Assembly: GCA_943327755.2 (NCBI GenBank)
Contig: CALPYF020000049.1
Coordinates: 1-28,049, forward strand
DNA from: Deinococcus hopiensis KR-140
Lineage (GTDB): Bacteria > Deinococcota > Deinococci > Deinococcales > Deinococcaceae
Reading direction: 5' to 3'
DNA length: 28,049 bases
The translations under genes and the position numbers were made by a program. The stretch's first letter is position 1, and each line of letters begins with the position of its first letter. Positions 21,393 through 28,049 of the stretch are shown in pieces. The notes below the pieces were generated by a model, which was not told the origin of the DNA, ran no database searches, and saw only the letters and a list, made by a program, of their open reading frames with translations.

Positions 21393-21902
21393 TCACTTCG
21401 GCAGCCACGTCTGCCCGCCCCACCGTTCGCCGCCGCGCCCGGCCCACAGGACCGCGCCGCCCAGCACCAGCGAGGCCGCGCCCAGCAGCCACAGCGGCCA
21501 GGACAGACCCAGGCCCACCTGCAGGACGCTCCGGGACGGCTGCTGGGGGTCGTAGTGCACGGGGACCGATTGCCCCACCGGGTAGTGCGCCAGCACCCGC
21601 CGCGCGCCCCGCAGGGACGTGGTGTTCAGTCGGAAGAAGTTCAGCCGCTCACCGCTGTACGTCTGGCCCTCAGCCCGGTAGGTGTAGTTCACCTCGGGCC
21701 GCCAGCCGCGCCGGTCTGCGAAACGGCCCCCCGGCACGGCCTGCGCCCGCGTGACCGTGCCGGTCGCCACCGGCCAGCGCGCCGCCCGCAGGGATTGTCC
21801 CGACTGCCACACCCCGAAGCCCAGGAGCATCGCTCCGACCAGCAGCAGGAGCAGGGGTACGGCCGGATAGCCAGGGCGGGGACGGCGCGGGGGACGGGAC
21901 AT
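21393..21902 (-). CDS. DUF3592-like membrane protein
   Basis: 169 aa. Two membrane helices, about 15-35 (VPLLLLLVGAMLLGFGVW) and 135-155 (WPLWLLGAASLVLGGAVLW), flank a roughly 95-residue soluble domain. The domain has RWPVATGTVTRAQ, then VNYTYRAEGQTYSGERLNF, and VGQSVPVHYDPQQPSRSVL, the order seen in DUF3592 proteins. Their function is unknown. The start ATG 21902 has no close ribosome site; GACACT lies 7 nt upstream and is one base off the TANNNT box, so it may also be leaderless. Confidence 0.8.
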   Translation of the reverse strand: MSRPPRRPRPGYPAVPLLLLLVGAMLLGFGVWQSGQSLRAARWPVATGTVTRAQAVPGGRFADRRGWRPEVNYTYRAEGQTYSGERLNFFRLNTTSLRGARRVLAHYPVGQSVPVHYDPQQPSRSVLQVGLGLSWPLWLLGAASLVLGGAVLWAGRGGERWGGQTWLPK

Positions 21903-21979
21903 GTCCCGCAGTGTCGCTGCCCCTCCTGCGGGCCCGGTCCGGGTTGGGTCCGGATACCTTCATGAACGCGCTGCGGCCG

Positions 21980-22840
21980 TCAGCCGTCCAGCCGGACCTC
22001 GGCCACCTTGGCGAGCATGCGGAACGTCTGGAACAGGTGGTACGCGTCCGGGCTGTGCCAGCCGACCGTGACGGCGTCCACGCGGGTCACGCCGGGCACC
22101 CGCTCACCGGCGTCCGCGCGGGCCTGATGGTTGAAACTCACCTGCGCGTGCGCGGGCCAGCGGGTCACGTAGGGTGTGGCGTCGCCCGCCGCCTCCACCG
22201 CCCGGCGCGCCCCGTCCCGGATGCGGCGCTGCGCCTCGCGCGGGTGCAGGTGCGCCGCCGCGAAGGCACTCAGGCCCTCCTTCACGGGCACCGTGACCAC
22301 CCCGGACCCCAGTTCCGCCGTGATCTCGCCCATGGCCACGTCGTCCCCGGACGCGAACAGCACCGGCACGCCGTAATGCCCGGCCAGCAGGGCGTTCAGG
22401 CCGTACTCGCCGGTGCTCACGCCGTTCACGACCACGTCCCGCACGAAACCGTTCCAGGTGTGCGCCAGCGGCCCGCGCACGCTTCCGGCCCGCGCGTGGT
22501 ACCCCACGAACAGCAGGCCCACCACCCCGGCCTCCTGCACGCCCTGCACCATGCTCAGCGGTTTGTCGTTGCCGCTCGTGAAGCGCACCCCGTCGGGCAG
22601 CAGTTCCGGGATCAGGTTGCGCATGGTGTCGTGACTGTCGTTCACGAGCACGTCGGTCGCCCCGGCGTCCAGCGCGCCCTGCGCGGCGGCGGCCGCCTCC
22701 AGCGTCATGCGTTCACGGGCGCGTTCGTACTCCGCGCCGCTCACCAGTCCGCCGAATTCCGGGGGGCTGACCTGCACCCAGCTCGACACCCCGCACACGC
22801 CCTCCATGTCCACACTGATCACCACTCGCCGCTCGGTCAT
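21980..22840 (-). CDS. M55 family D-aminopeptidase (DppA-like)
   Basis: 286 aa, the usual DppA length. The zinc-binding N-terminus ISVDMEGVCGV (Asp 11, Glu 13) is followed by NDSHDT, GYHARAG, and HTWNGFVRDVVVNG, the metal and catalytic elements of the self-compartmentalising D-aminopeptidase fold. AGHYGVPVLFASGDD is the conserved core. Bacillus DppA releases D-Ala from short peptides, pointing to cell-wall peptide recycling. The start ATG 22840 is preceded by TAGGCT with a 7-nt gap (leaderless); an open frame continuing to 23272 is rejected because it runs antisense through map. Confidence 0.9.
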   Translation of the reverse strand: MTERRVVISVDMEGVCGVSSWVQVSPPEFGGLVSGAEYERARERMTLEAAAAAQGALDAGATDVLVNDSHDTMRNLIPELLPDGVRFTSGNDKPLSMVQGVQEAGVVGLLFVGYHARAGSVRGPLAHTWNGFVRDVVVNGVSTGEYGLNALLAGHYGVPVLFASGDDVAMGEITAELGSGVVTVPVKEGLSAFAAAHLHPREAQRRIRDGARRAVEAAGDATPYVTRWPAHAQVSFNHQARADAGERVPGVTRVDAVTVGWHSPDAYHLFQTFRMLAKVAEVRLDG

Positions 22841-22847
22841 GGCTGGC

Positions 22848-22853
22848 AGCCTA
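22848..22853 (-). promoter_or_regulatory. -10 box of the DppA-like gene, leaderless
   Basis: TAGGCT on the minus strand ends 7 nt before ATG 22840. Confidence 0.6.
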
Positions 22854-22956
22854 CGCCAGCTGGGCCCACGCGGCGCGGGGCAGGTGGTGCCGTCCACCCG
22901 CCCGTGAATCCGTACCCACGGTGACGCGCGGCCGCCCCGCTGCGGCGCGGGCGTGT

Positions 22957-22962
22957 TAGCCT
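22957..22962 (+). promoter_or_regulatory. -10 box of map, leaderless
   Basis: TAGCCT ends 8 nt before ATG 22971; there is no ribosome site between. Confidence 0.6.
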
Positions 22963-22970
22963 CATTCGTT

Positions 22971-23732
22971 ATGAGCCGCGTGCCCCTGAAATCCGCCCGT
23001 GAAATCGAGATCATGCGCCGCGCGGGCGCGCTCGTCGCCGACACCTTCCGTGTCCTCGCGCCGTACGTGAAACCCGGCGTGACCCTCAAGGAACTCGACC
23101 GCTTGGCCGAGGAGTACATCCGCAAGGCCGGCGCGATTCCCGCGTACGTCGGGTACGGCCCGAAGAACAACCCCTTCCCCGGCACGATCTGCGCCAGCGT
23201 GAACGAGGTCATCTGCCACGGCATCCCCGACGCCCGCGAACTGAAGGACGGCGACATCATCGGTGTGGACATCGGCGTGTTGCTCGACGGTTATTACGGC
23301 GACGCCTGCACCACCTACACGGTCGGGCAGGTCAGCGCGGAGGTGCAGGGGCTCGTGGACACCACCCGCGAGTCCCTGAAGGACGCGCTGGACCTCGTGA
23401 AACCCGGCGCGCGCCTGGGCGACATCGGCCACGCCATCCAGAGCCTCGCCGAGGGCCGCGGGTACGGCGTGGTGCGCGAGTACACCGGGCACGGCATCGG
23501 CAAGCGCCTGCACGAGGAACCCACCGTCCTGCACTACGGCGCGCGCTACACCGGCCTGAAACTCCAGCCGGGCATGGTGTTCACCATCGAACCCATGGTC
23601 AACCTGGGCCGCCCCGAGACGCGCCTGCTGGCCGACGGCTGGACGGTCGTCACCGCCGACGGCAGCCCCAGCGCGCAGTTCGAGCACACTGTCGTCGTCA
23701 CCGCGAAGGGCCATGAGATCCTGACCGTGTGA
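22971..23732 (+). CDS. map: methionine aminopeptidase, type I
   Basis: 253 aa, the normal type Ia length. All metal ligands are visible: VDIGVLLDGYYGDACTTYT supplies the two Asp, EYTGHGIGKRLHEEP the His, FTIEPMVNLG the Glu and AQFEHTVVVT the second Glu. The substrate-site His in ICHGIPD is also present. It removes the initiator Met from nascent proteins in the cytoplasm. ATG 22971 is chosen by the leaderless -10 box and the usual N-terminus (SAREIEIMRRAG) rather than GTG 22953, which lies upstream of that box. The stop overlaps the next gene's GTG start as GTGA. Confidence 0.95.
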   Translation: MSRVPLKSAREIEIMRRAGALVADTFRVLAPYVKPGVTLKELDRLAEEYIRKAGAIPAYVGYGPKNNPFPGTICASVNEVICHGIPDARELKDGDIIGVDIGVLLDGYYGDACTTYTVGQVSAEVQGLVDTTRESLKDALDLVKPGARLGDIGHAIQSLAEGRGYGVVREYTGHGIGKRLHEEPTVLHYGARYTGLKLQPGMVFTIEPMVNLGRPETRLLADGWTVVTADGSPSAQFEHTVVVTAKGHEILTV

Positions 23733-24388
23733 GAAGGCCCGCCGCGCCGACCTCCCCGAAGTTCCCGCGTGGCGGCGTCCGCGCGCCCAGCCCCGAGCAG
23801 ATCGAAGACGAGGCGACCCTGCGCGGCGCGCTGTTCGAGGGGGACTGGCCTGCCCTGGCCGCGCTGCACAGTGTGACGTTCGCCGGGTGCGTGTTCCGGG
23901 GCGTGAACCTGACCGGCAGCGTCTGGGAGCGCGTGCGGCTGCTGGACGTCCGCTTCGAGGACTGCGACCTCAGCGGCGCGCGCTGGACGGACGTGAGCCT
24001 CGAACAGGTCGAGGTCGCCGGTTCGCGCCTGCTGGGCCTTCAGGCTGGCGGGGTGCGCCTGCGGCACGTCCGCCTGACCCGCGTCCACGCCCCCCTGAGC
24101 GTCTGGCAGCGCGCCGACGCCGCGCATCTGCACCTGAACGGCTGCGACCTCAGCGAGGCCAGTCTCATGGAGGCGAAACTGCCTGGCGCGGTCCTGCGGG
24201 ACTGCCGCCTGCACCGCACCGACCTGCGCGGCGCGCAGCTGGACGGCGCGGACCTGCGCGGCAGCGCCCTGGGGGGCCTGCGCGCCGGGGCCGCCGACCT
24301 CCAGGGTGTCACGGTGGAGGCCGCGCAGGTGCTCGACCTCGCGCACCTGCTGGGCGTGACCGTCGCGGAACGGCCCGGCAACGCGTAG
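23729..24388 (+). CDS. pentapeptide-repeat protein
   Basis: 219 aa. From about residue 50 it consists of pentapeptide repeats of the A(D/N)LXX type, forming a predicted right-handed quadrilateral beta-helix: FAGCVFRGVNLTGSVW, DVRFEDCDLSGARW, then LNGCDLSEASLMEAKLPGAV and TDLRGAQLDGADLRGSALGG. The first 45 residues are Pro/Arg-rich then acidic. Some family members bind gyrase or act as structural scaffolds; nothing here decides the role. The GTG start overlaps the map stop by 4 nt, indicating co-translation with map. A hairpin with an 8-bp stem spans its stop codon. Confidence 0.85.
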   Translation: MRRPAAPTSPKFPRGGVRAPSPEQIEDEATLRGALFEGDWPALAALHSVTFAGCVFRGVNLTGSVWERVRLLDVRFEDCDLSGARWTDVSLEQVEVAGSRLLGLQAGGVRLRHVRLTRVHAPLSVWQRADAAHLHLNGCDLSEASLMEAKLPGAVLRDCRLHRTDLRGAQLDGADLRGSALGGLRAGAADLQGVTVEAAQVLDLAHLLGVTVAERPGNA

Positions 24389-24399
24389 GCCGCCGGGCC
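24372..24399. terminator. hairpin between convergent map operon and amidase gene
   Basis: GGCCCGGC (24372-24379) and GCCGGGCC (24392-24399) form an 8-bp perfect stem with a 12-nt loop that includes the pentapeptide-gene stop codon. It can serve either strand; no U tract. Confidence 0.4.
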
Positions 24400-24409
24400 A
24401 CCGCACCCC

Positions 24410-25469
24410 TCAGCTTTCCAGCGCCAGCCAGGTGTTCGGGCCGACGATGCCGTCCGCCGTCAGGTTTCTGCTGGCCTGGAAGGATTTCACGGCGGTCTCG
24501 GTGGCGGGACCGAACGCGCCGTCCACCGTGACCGTGTACCCACGCGCCGCGAGCTGCCCCTGCGCCGCCTGCACCGCCGGGCCGCTGTCGCCCTGACGAA
24601 CCGTGCGGATCAGGCGTTCCCAGGTGGCCGACCCGATCAGGCCGTCCGGCGTGAGGCCCGCCCCCGACTGGAAGGCGCTGACCGCGCTGGCCGTGCCGCT
24701 GCCGTAGCTGCCGTCCGCCGTCAGGGTCTGCCCGGCGGCGATCAGCAGGCGCTGCGCGCTACGCACCCGCTCGCCGGTCATGCCGGTCTTCGTGGTGGGC
24801 CAGATGCGCACCTGCACGCCCAGCCGCGCCGCCACGTCCGCGCGCAGCTGCGGGAGTCTCGCGTACAGCACGTCGCCGGGGCAGTCGGTGTTGTTGAAGT
24901 CCCGGTGCCCGTACAGTTCCGTGGCGGGAATGCCGTACTGCTGGCACAGCCACGCGCACAGGCCCACCAGCGCGCCGTACTGCCCGGCGGGCGGCGAGAC
25001 CGTCATGTACGTGCCCTCGTTCTCGATACCCACCGCCACGTCGTTCTGCCCGTCGCAGTGGGCGCCCTGCACGTGCTGCGTGCCGCCCTGCGCGGCCTCC
25101 AGGCTGCGGTGCCGGCCCTCCAGGACGTACCCGCCCCGGCTGACCGTGAACTGCTGCCCGGTGTCGATCCACCCGCGCGAGAAGTGACTCTGCTGGATGG
25201 TCCGGGCCAGACTGAACGCCTGCGCCTGCGACAGGTCCGTGGTGTTCGCGCTGGCGGTGTGGTGCACCAGGATGCGGGTGGGCCGCGCCGCGAGCAGCAC
25301 GATGGGCGATTTTGCCGGTTGCGCCAGCCACGCCGCGCAGCCCGAGAGCCACCGCCAGCGCGTTCAGCCGGTCCGGCACGCGCGTCAGGGGCACGCCGCA
25401 GCCCGCCAGGACGGCACTGGCGCTCGCCAGGAGACCCAGGCGCAGCACGTCACGCCGGTGCACGTTCAT
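24410..25469 (-). pseudogene. Tat-exported lipoprotein PGRP-type amidase with two peptidoglycan-binding domains, frameshifted
   Basis: The reading frame is split. From ATG 25469, with GGAGG 5 nt upstream, it encodes a Tat-type lipoprotein signal: HRRDVLRLGLLASASAVLAGC, lipobox LAGC with Cys 24. Near 25310 (GGCAAAATCG on the minus strand) the amidase continues in the other frame. That part has LVHHTASANTT and YGHRDFNNTDCPG, the zinc His and Cys of N-acetylmuramoyl-L-alanine amidases. Two PG_binding_1 domains follow, each with a VTVDGAFGPATETAV-like core. The span is 1060 nt, one more than a multiple of three; losing one A of AAAA would restore 352 codons. A lone GTG at 25300 could start only a signal-less form. 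It could be a true mutation, an assembly error or recoding. Confidence 0.75.
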
Positions 25470-25675
25470 CGTTTCCTCCGGGGGGCGAAGGTGGCGTACG
25501 GGGCGCGCTGCCGGGGACGGGCGGACGCCGTGCGGATCGCGTGGCCGGGCGTCCGGGGAGCCGCGCTGCCCGTCAGGGACCGGGTGATTTCCGCTGACGC
25601 AGTGGCTGGCGCGGGGCGCGGTGCGGGGAGGGTGACGGGGACTGTGGCCTCACCGGGGCTCAGCGGTGTCGTCAT
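25466..25675 (-). CDS. possible small ORF linking two cell-wall genes
   Basis: 69 aa, Pro/Ala/Arg-rich (starts MTTPLSPGEATVPVTLPAP, ends RQRAPYATFAPRRKR), with no recognisable fold. Its ATG comes 2 nt after the stop of the M15-like lipoprotein, and its stop overlaps the amidase ATG as ATGA, so the three would be perfectly packed. There is no good ribosome site. Packing supports a gene; composition supports a chance ORF in GC-rich DNA. Confidence 0.3.
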   Translation of the reverse strand: MTTPLSPGEATVPVTLPAPRPAPATASAEITRSLTGSAAPRTPGHAIRTASARPRQRAPYATFAPRRKR

Positions 25676-25677
25676 GG

Positions 25678-26664
25678 TCAGTTCCACGCGCAGTGGACGT
25701 GGTTGCTGTGCCCGCCGGTCGGGTCGTGGTACGCGTCGAAGGTCTGACCCGGGTCGCTGCCCGCCGCGATGCAGGCGTTGCGCGCCGCCGTGTGCGAGCT
25801 GTTCGGGCTGCTGAGGCTCACGCCGTTCCAGATGTCGATATCGAACGCCAGCCCCGCGTAGTGATCCGAGTACGTGGAGTGCACGCCGCCCGCGATGGAC
25901 GTCACGTAGAAGCTGTTGCTGCGCGACAGGTCGGACATGCCCTGCAACATGCTCTTTTTCAGGTACACGGTCAGGCCGCAGTTGGCGTTGCTGGCGCAGC
26001 CGCGCGTGGCGGCCTTCCCGGCGGCCGTGTCCAGCAGGTTCTGGCGGGGGCTGCCGCCGGCGGTGCTGCTGCTGGTGCCCAGCGTCACGCGGCTGGTGTT
26101 CAGGATGCTCTGCGCGAGGCTGGCGGCGGTGCTCGACCCGCCGGTGCTGGCCCCGGTCACCAGGGCGTTCCAGGTGTTCAGGCCCACCACACCGTCGGCG
26201 CTTAGGCCACGTTTGGTCTGGAAGTCCCGCACGGCGCTGTCGGTGGCCGCGCCGAACGCGCCGTCCACGGTCACGGCCGTGTACCCGTACCCGCTGCGCA
26301 GCTGATCCTGCACGGCGCGCACCGCGTTGTTGTTGTCGCCCTGGCGGACGGTGACGATCAGCTTCTCCCAGGTGTTGCCGCCCACGATGCCGTCCACCGT
26401 CAGGCCGTTTGAACTCTGGAAGGACCGCACGGCGCTGTCCGTCCCGGCGCCGAACGCGCCGTCCACGCTCAGGGCGTAGCCGCGGTGGCGCAGCAGGTAC
26501 TGCAGAGTGACCACGTCGCGGCCACTGTCCCCCTGCCGCAGCGCCTGCCACGTCAGCACGGACTGCGCGCCCAGCGTGGGCTCAGAGGACAGCGAGGCCG
26601 GGGTACTCGGCGCGGCGCAGCCCGCCAGGAGTACCGTCAGGAGGAGGGGAAGACGAAAGCGCAT
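25678..26664 (-). CDS. lipoprotein with two peptidoglycan-binding domains and an M15-like peptidase domain
   Basis: 328 aa. Lipoprotein signal MRFRLPLLLTVLLAGC (lipobox LAGC, Cys 16). Two PG_binding_1 domains at about 38-105 and 107-170 share the VDGAFGAxTDSAVRxFQ and VGGNTW/VGLNTW cores. A Ser/Thr-rich linker leads to a C-terminal domain (about 185-328) with SDHYAGLAFDIDIW, matching the M15 SxHxxGxAxD motif, and NHVHCAWN for the second zinc His. This suggests a D,D- or L,D-peptidase acting on the wall. The ATG has GGAGG 7 nt upstream. Its binding repeats closely resemble those of the downstream amidase, so the modules were probably duplicated. Confidence 0.85.
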   Translation of the reverse strand: MRFRLPLLLTVLLAGCAAPSTPASLSSEPTLGAQSVLTWQALRQGDSGRDVVTLQYLLRHRGYALSVDGAFGAGTDSAVRSFQSSNGLTVDGIVGGNTWEKLIVTVRQGDNNNAVRAVQDQLRSGYGYTAVTVDGAFGAATDSAVRDFQTKRGLSADGVVGLNTWNALVTGASTGGSSTAASLAQSILNTSRVTLGTSSSTAGGSPRQNLLDTAAGKAATRGCASNANCGLTVYLKKSMLQGMSDLSRSNSFYVTSIAGGVHSTYSDHYAGLAFDIDIWNGVSLSSPNSSHTAARNACIAAGSDPGQTFDAYHDPTGGHSNHVHCAWN

Positions 26665-26814
26665 GGATGAACCTCCGGAACACGCGTGGGGAAAGGGCCC
26701 CGGATGCCAGGGTGGGCACCCGCAGGAGTTGAATTGACGCGTGACCCCGACTGTAGCGTGTCCAGCCCGCCCGGCGGCGGCAAGGTGGTGCGCACCAGTC
26801 GGGCGGAGCGAAGA

Positions 26815-26837
26815 GCCCCCGGCGCAGGCTCGGGGGC
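26815..26837 (-). terminator. hairpin terminator of the 187-aa protein gene
   Basis: GCCCCCG (26815-26821), 9-nt loop, CGGGGGC (26831-26837), 16 nt past the stop at 26854. Minus-strand tail TCTTCGCT is only weakly U-rich. Confidence 0.5.
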
Positions 26838-26853
26838 AGGGGAGAGGGTCGGT

Positions 26854-27417
26854 TCAGCGCGACCTGAGCAGCTCCGTGTGCGGCGCGCCGAAGCGGTCGC
26901 GCAGGAAGTGCCCCTGCGTGAGCAGCCGGTCGGCGGCGGCGTGGTCGTGGCGCAGCAGGTCGTCCAGGCCCTCGTTCAGGCGCTCCAGCTGCTCGCGCAG
27001 TAACCCTTCCGGGTCGCGGCCCTGGGCGCGCAGCTGCTCGCGTCCGGCGGGCGTCAGGTGCAGGTACGCGCGCAGGGTCTCCGGCAGGTACTCCAGCCGA
27101 ATCTGCGACAGCATGGTCCGCGAGCGTTCCTCGGCGGGCGGCGGCGTATCCTCCAGGCGGCACAGCAGGGCCAGCGCGAACAGGCGGTGAGGTTCCGGCA
27201 GGCGCAGCGCGAGGGCGGGCGCGTCGTCCCCGGCCCCGGCCTGCAGGAGGGGTGCGGGCAAGGCCGGGTGGTCCGGCGTGACGCGGGTGGGGAGCAGGCC
27301 GCGGCGCAGCGCCTCGCGTTCGAGTTCATGACGGTGGATCATCTGGCGGCGCAGCAGCGGGAAACCGAACACGCTGCCGAAGAACAGGGCGGGGACGACG
27401 ATCGCTTCAAGGTCCAT
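26854..27417 (-). CDS. single-membrane-span protein, function unknown
   Basis: 187 aa. A short hydrophobic N-terminus (LEAIVVPALFFGSVFGFPLL, residues 3-22) is followed by RRQMIHRHELEREALRRGLLP, a basic amphipathic helix. The middle is Pro/Leu-rich. The C-terminal third is helical and charged (GREQLRAQGRDPEGLLREQL; LERLNEGLDDLLRHDHAAADRLL), possibly coiled coil. It looks like a membrane-anchored cytoplasmic protein; no family is recognised. Start ATG 27417 follows GGAGGTGA; an in-frame GTG upstream lies inside that ribosome site and is rejected. A TACAGT box lies 32 nt upstream. Confidence 0.7.
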   Translation of the reverse strand: MDLEAIVVPALFFGSVFGFPLLRRQMIHRHELEREALRRGLLPTRVTPDHPALPAPLLQAGAGDDAPALALRLPEPHRLFALALLCRLEDTPPPAEERSRTMLSQIRLEYLPETLRAYLHLTPAGREQLRAQGRDPEGLLREQLERLNEGLDDLLRHDHAAADRLLTQGHFLRDRFGAPHTELLRSR

Positions 27418-27449
27418 GGGGGTCACCTCCGGGAGGGCTGATGCGCCCG

Positions 27450-27455
27450 ACTGTA
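27450..27455 (-). promoter_or_regulatory. candidate -10 box of the 187-aa protein gene
   Basis: TACAGT on the minus strand, followed by a predicted leader of about 25 nt that contains the GGAGGTGA ribosome site. Confidence 0.4.
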
Positions 27456-27511
27456 CCCGCCGGGCATGAGCGGCTCGTCCCCCGAAAGGCGGAGCTGCCG
27501 GGCGCGGCCTC

Positions 27512-27517
27512 TACAAT
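27512..27517 (+). promoter_or_regulatory. -10 box upstream of the leader ORF and PotA-like gene
   Basis: TACAAT ends 6 nt before an ATG at 27524. Transcription from here would begin at or next to that ATG. Confidence 0.55.
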
Positions 27518-27523
27518 CGGGGG

Positions 27524-27565
27524 ATGACTGTGTACTGGACCGGGGTGACGCCATCAGCGGCGTGA
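27524..27565 (+). CDS. leaderless 13-codon upstream ORF overlapping the PotA-like gene
   Basis: The ORF reads MTVYWTGVTPSAA and stops at TGA 27563-27565, which overlaps the GTG start of the ABC ATPase (GTGA, 27562-27565). The -10 box TACAAT is 6 nt upstream, so this ATG would be the first codon of the transcript. Ribosomes that load here could reinitiate on the GTG, because no separate ribosome site for the ATPase is seen. Alternatively the two frames were once one and a small indel separated them. Confidence 0.45.
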   Translation: MTVYWTGVTPSAA

Positions 27566-28049
27566 CCTTCAAGGGAAAACGCCCGCGTGATCTCGCGGCC
27601 GACGCGGCCGTCAGCGTGCGCGGCGTGCGCAAGAGCTTCCGCTCGCCGGGCGGCGCGGAGACGCGCGTGCTGGACGACATCGACCTCGACATCCGCCGTG
27701 GCGAGTTCTTCAGCCTGCTGGGCCCGTCGGGCTGCGGGAAGACGACGCTGCTGCGCATCCTGGCGGGCTTCGAGAGTCCGGACGCGGGCGCGGTGCTGAT
27801 CGGCGGGCAGGACATGACCGGCGTGCCGCCCCACCGGCGGGACGTGAACACGGTGTTCCAGAGTTACGCGCTGTTCCCGCACATGACCGTGCAGGACAAC
27901 GTCGCGTTCGGGCTGCGGATGAAGGGCGTACCCGCCGCGCAGATCCGCACGCGGGTCATGACGGCCCTGGAGCGCGTGCGCATCGCGGATTTCGCCGCGC
28001 GCCGCCCGGATCAGCTCTCGGGCGGGCAGCGGCAGCGGGTGGCGCTGGC
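27562..28049 (+). CDS. ABC transporter ATP-binding protein, PotA-like (partial, runs off the window)
   Basis: The first 162 residues are visible. Walker A LLGPSGCGKTTLLRILAGFE (about residues 52-71), Q-loop VFQSYALFPHMTVQDNVAFG, and signature LSGGQRQRVAL at the window edge; Walker B lies beyond it. FFSLLGPSGCGKTT and VPPHRRDVNTVFQSYALFPH are typical of importer ATPases for polyamines (PotA), iron or sulfate. The PotA assignment is by resemblance only, as the C-terminal regulatory domain and permeases are outside. An N-terminal extension of about 20 residues (FKGKRPRDLAADAA) precedes the usual VRGVRKSF strand. GTG 27562 is chosen because of its overlap with the upstream ORF; the frame is also open further upstream without a better start. 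Confidence 0.85.
   Translation, partial: MTFKGKRPRDLAADAAVSVRGVRKSFRSPGGAETRVLDDIDLDIRRGEFFSLLGPSGCGKTTLLRILAGFESPDAGAVLIGGQDMTGVPPHRRDVNTVFQSYALFPHMTVQDNVAFGLRMKGVPAAQIRTRVMTALERVRIADFAARRPDQLSGGQRQRVAL

Noticed and set aside
22841..23272. N-terminal extension of the DppA-like peptidase
   Set aside because: It is antisense to map; the M55 zinc motif begins right after ATG 22840.

Overview
The window reads as a chromosomal segment of a Deinococcus species. Support comes from the high GC content, the hemE-hemH-hemG cluster, a three-domain fasciclin protein, a DarA-type cyclic-di-AMP receptor, several envelope and peptidoglycan proteins, and above all the start-site architecture. At least nine genes have a TANNNT -10 box ending only 6-8 nt before the start codon, the leaderless-mRNA pattern well known in Deinococcus. 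Genus-level assignment is inference; no rRNA or marker search was possible. Layout, left to right: 1-150 is the 3' end of an unidentified gene, perhaps a transposase, followed by about 380 nt without a recognisable gene. 528-3996 (minus) is the heme operon hemE-hemH-hemG, closed by a hairpin. 4220-5028 (minus) holds darA and a small membrane protein. 5140-5652 (minus) is a winged-helix protein with a clear intrinsic terminator. 6112-8134 (plus) is a NatAB-like ABC exporter. 8214-9065 (plus) is a leaderless metallophosphoesterase. 9147-10751 (minus) is a secreted triple FAS1 protein. 10984-14316 (minus) is FtsK. 14412-15292 (plus), divergent from ftsK, encodes a JAMM metalloprotease and an overlapping P-loop kinase-like protein. 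15293-16617 (minus) has a nucleoside hydrolase and a small pentapeptide-like protein. 16694-20398 (minus) is a secreted type I pullulanase with three tandem CBM41-like domains and candidate LacI-type operators. 20617-23732 contains a small acidic protein, a beta-rich secreted protein, a DUF3592 membrane protein, a DppA-type M55 peptidase and methionine aminopeptidase, which overlaps a pentapeptide-repeat gene (23729-24388). 24410-26664 (minus) has two peptidoglycan-binding lipoproteins, an M15-like peptidase and a PGRP-type amidase interrupted by a frameshift. 26854-27417 (minus) is an uncharacterised single-TM protein. From 27562 (plus) a PotA-like ABC ATPase runs off the window, preceded by a leaderless 13-codon upstream ORF whose stop overlaps its GTG start. 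Functionally most of this is housekeeping (heme, chromosome segregation, N-terminal methionine removal) mixed with envelope and carbohydrate functions. I see no prophage, CRISPR array, toxin-antitoxin locus or defence island, and no clear new multi-gene system. The most interesting signals are the dense leaderless promoters, which also decide some start codons, the upstream ORF before the PotA-like gene, the frameshifted Tat-lipoprotein amidase, and the operator-like palindromes upstream of the triple-CBM41 pullulanase.
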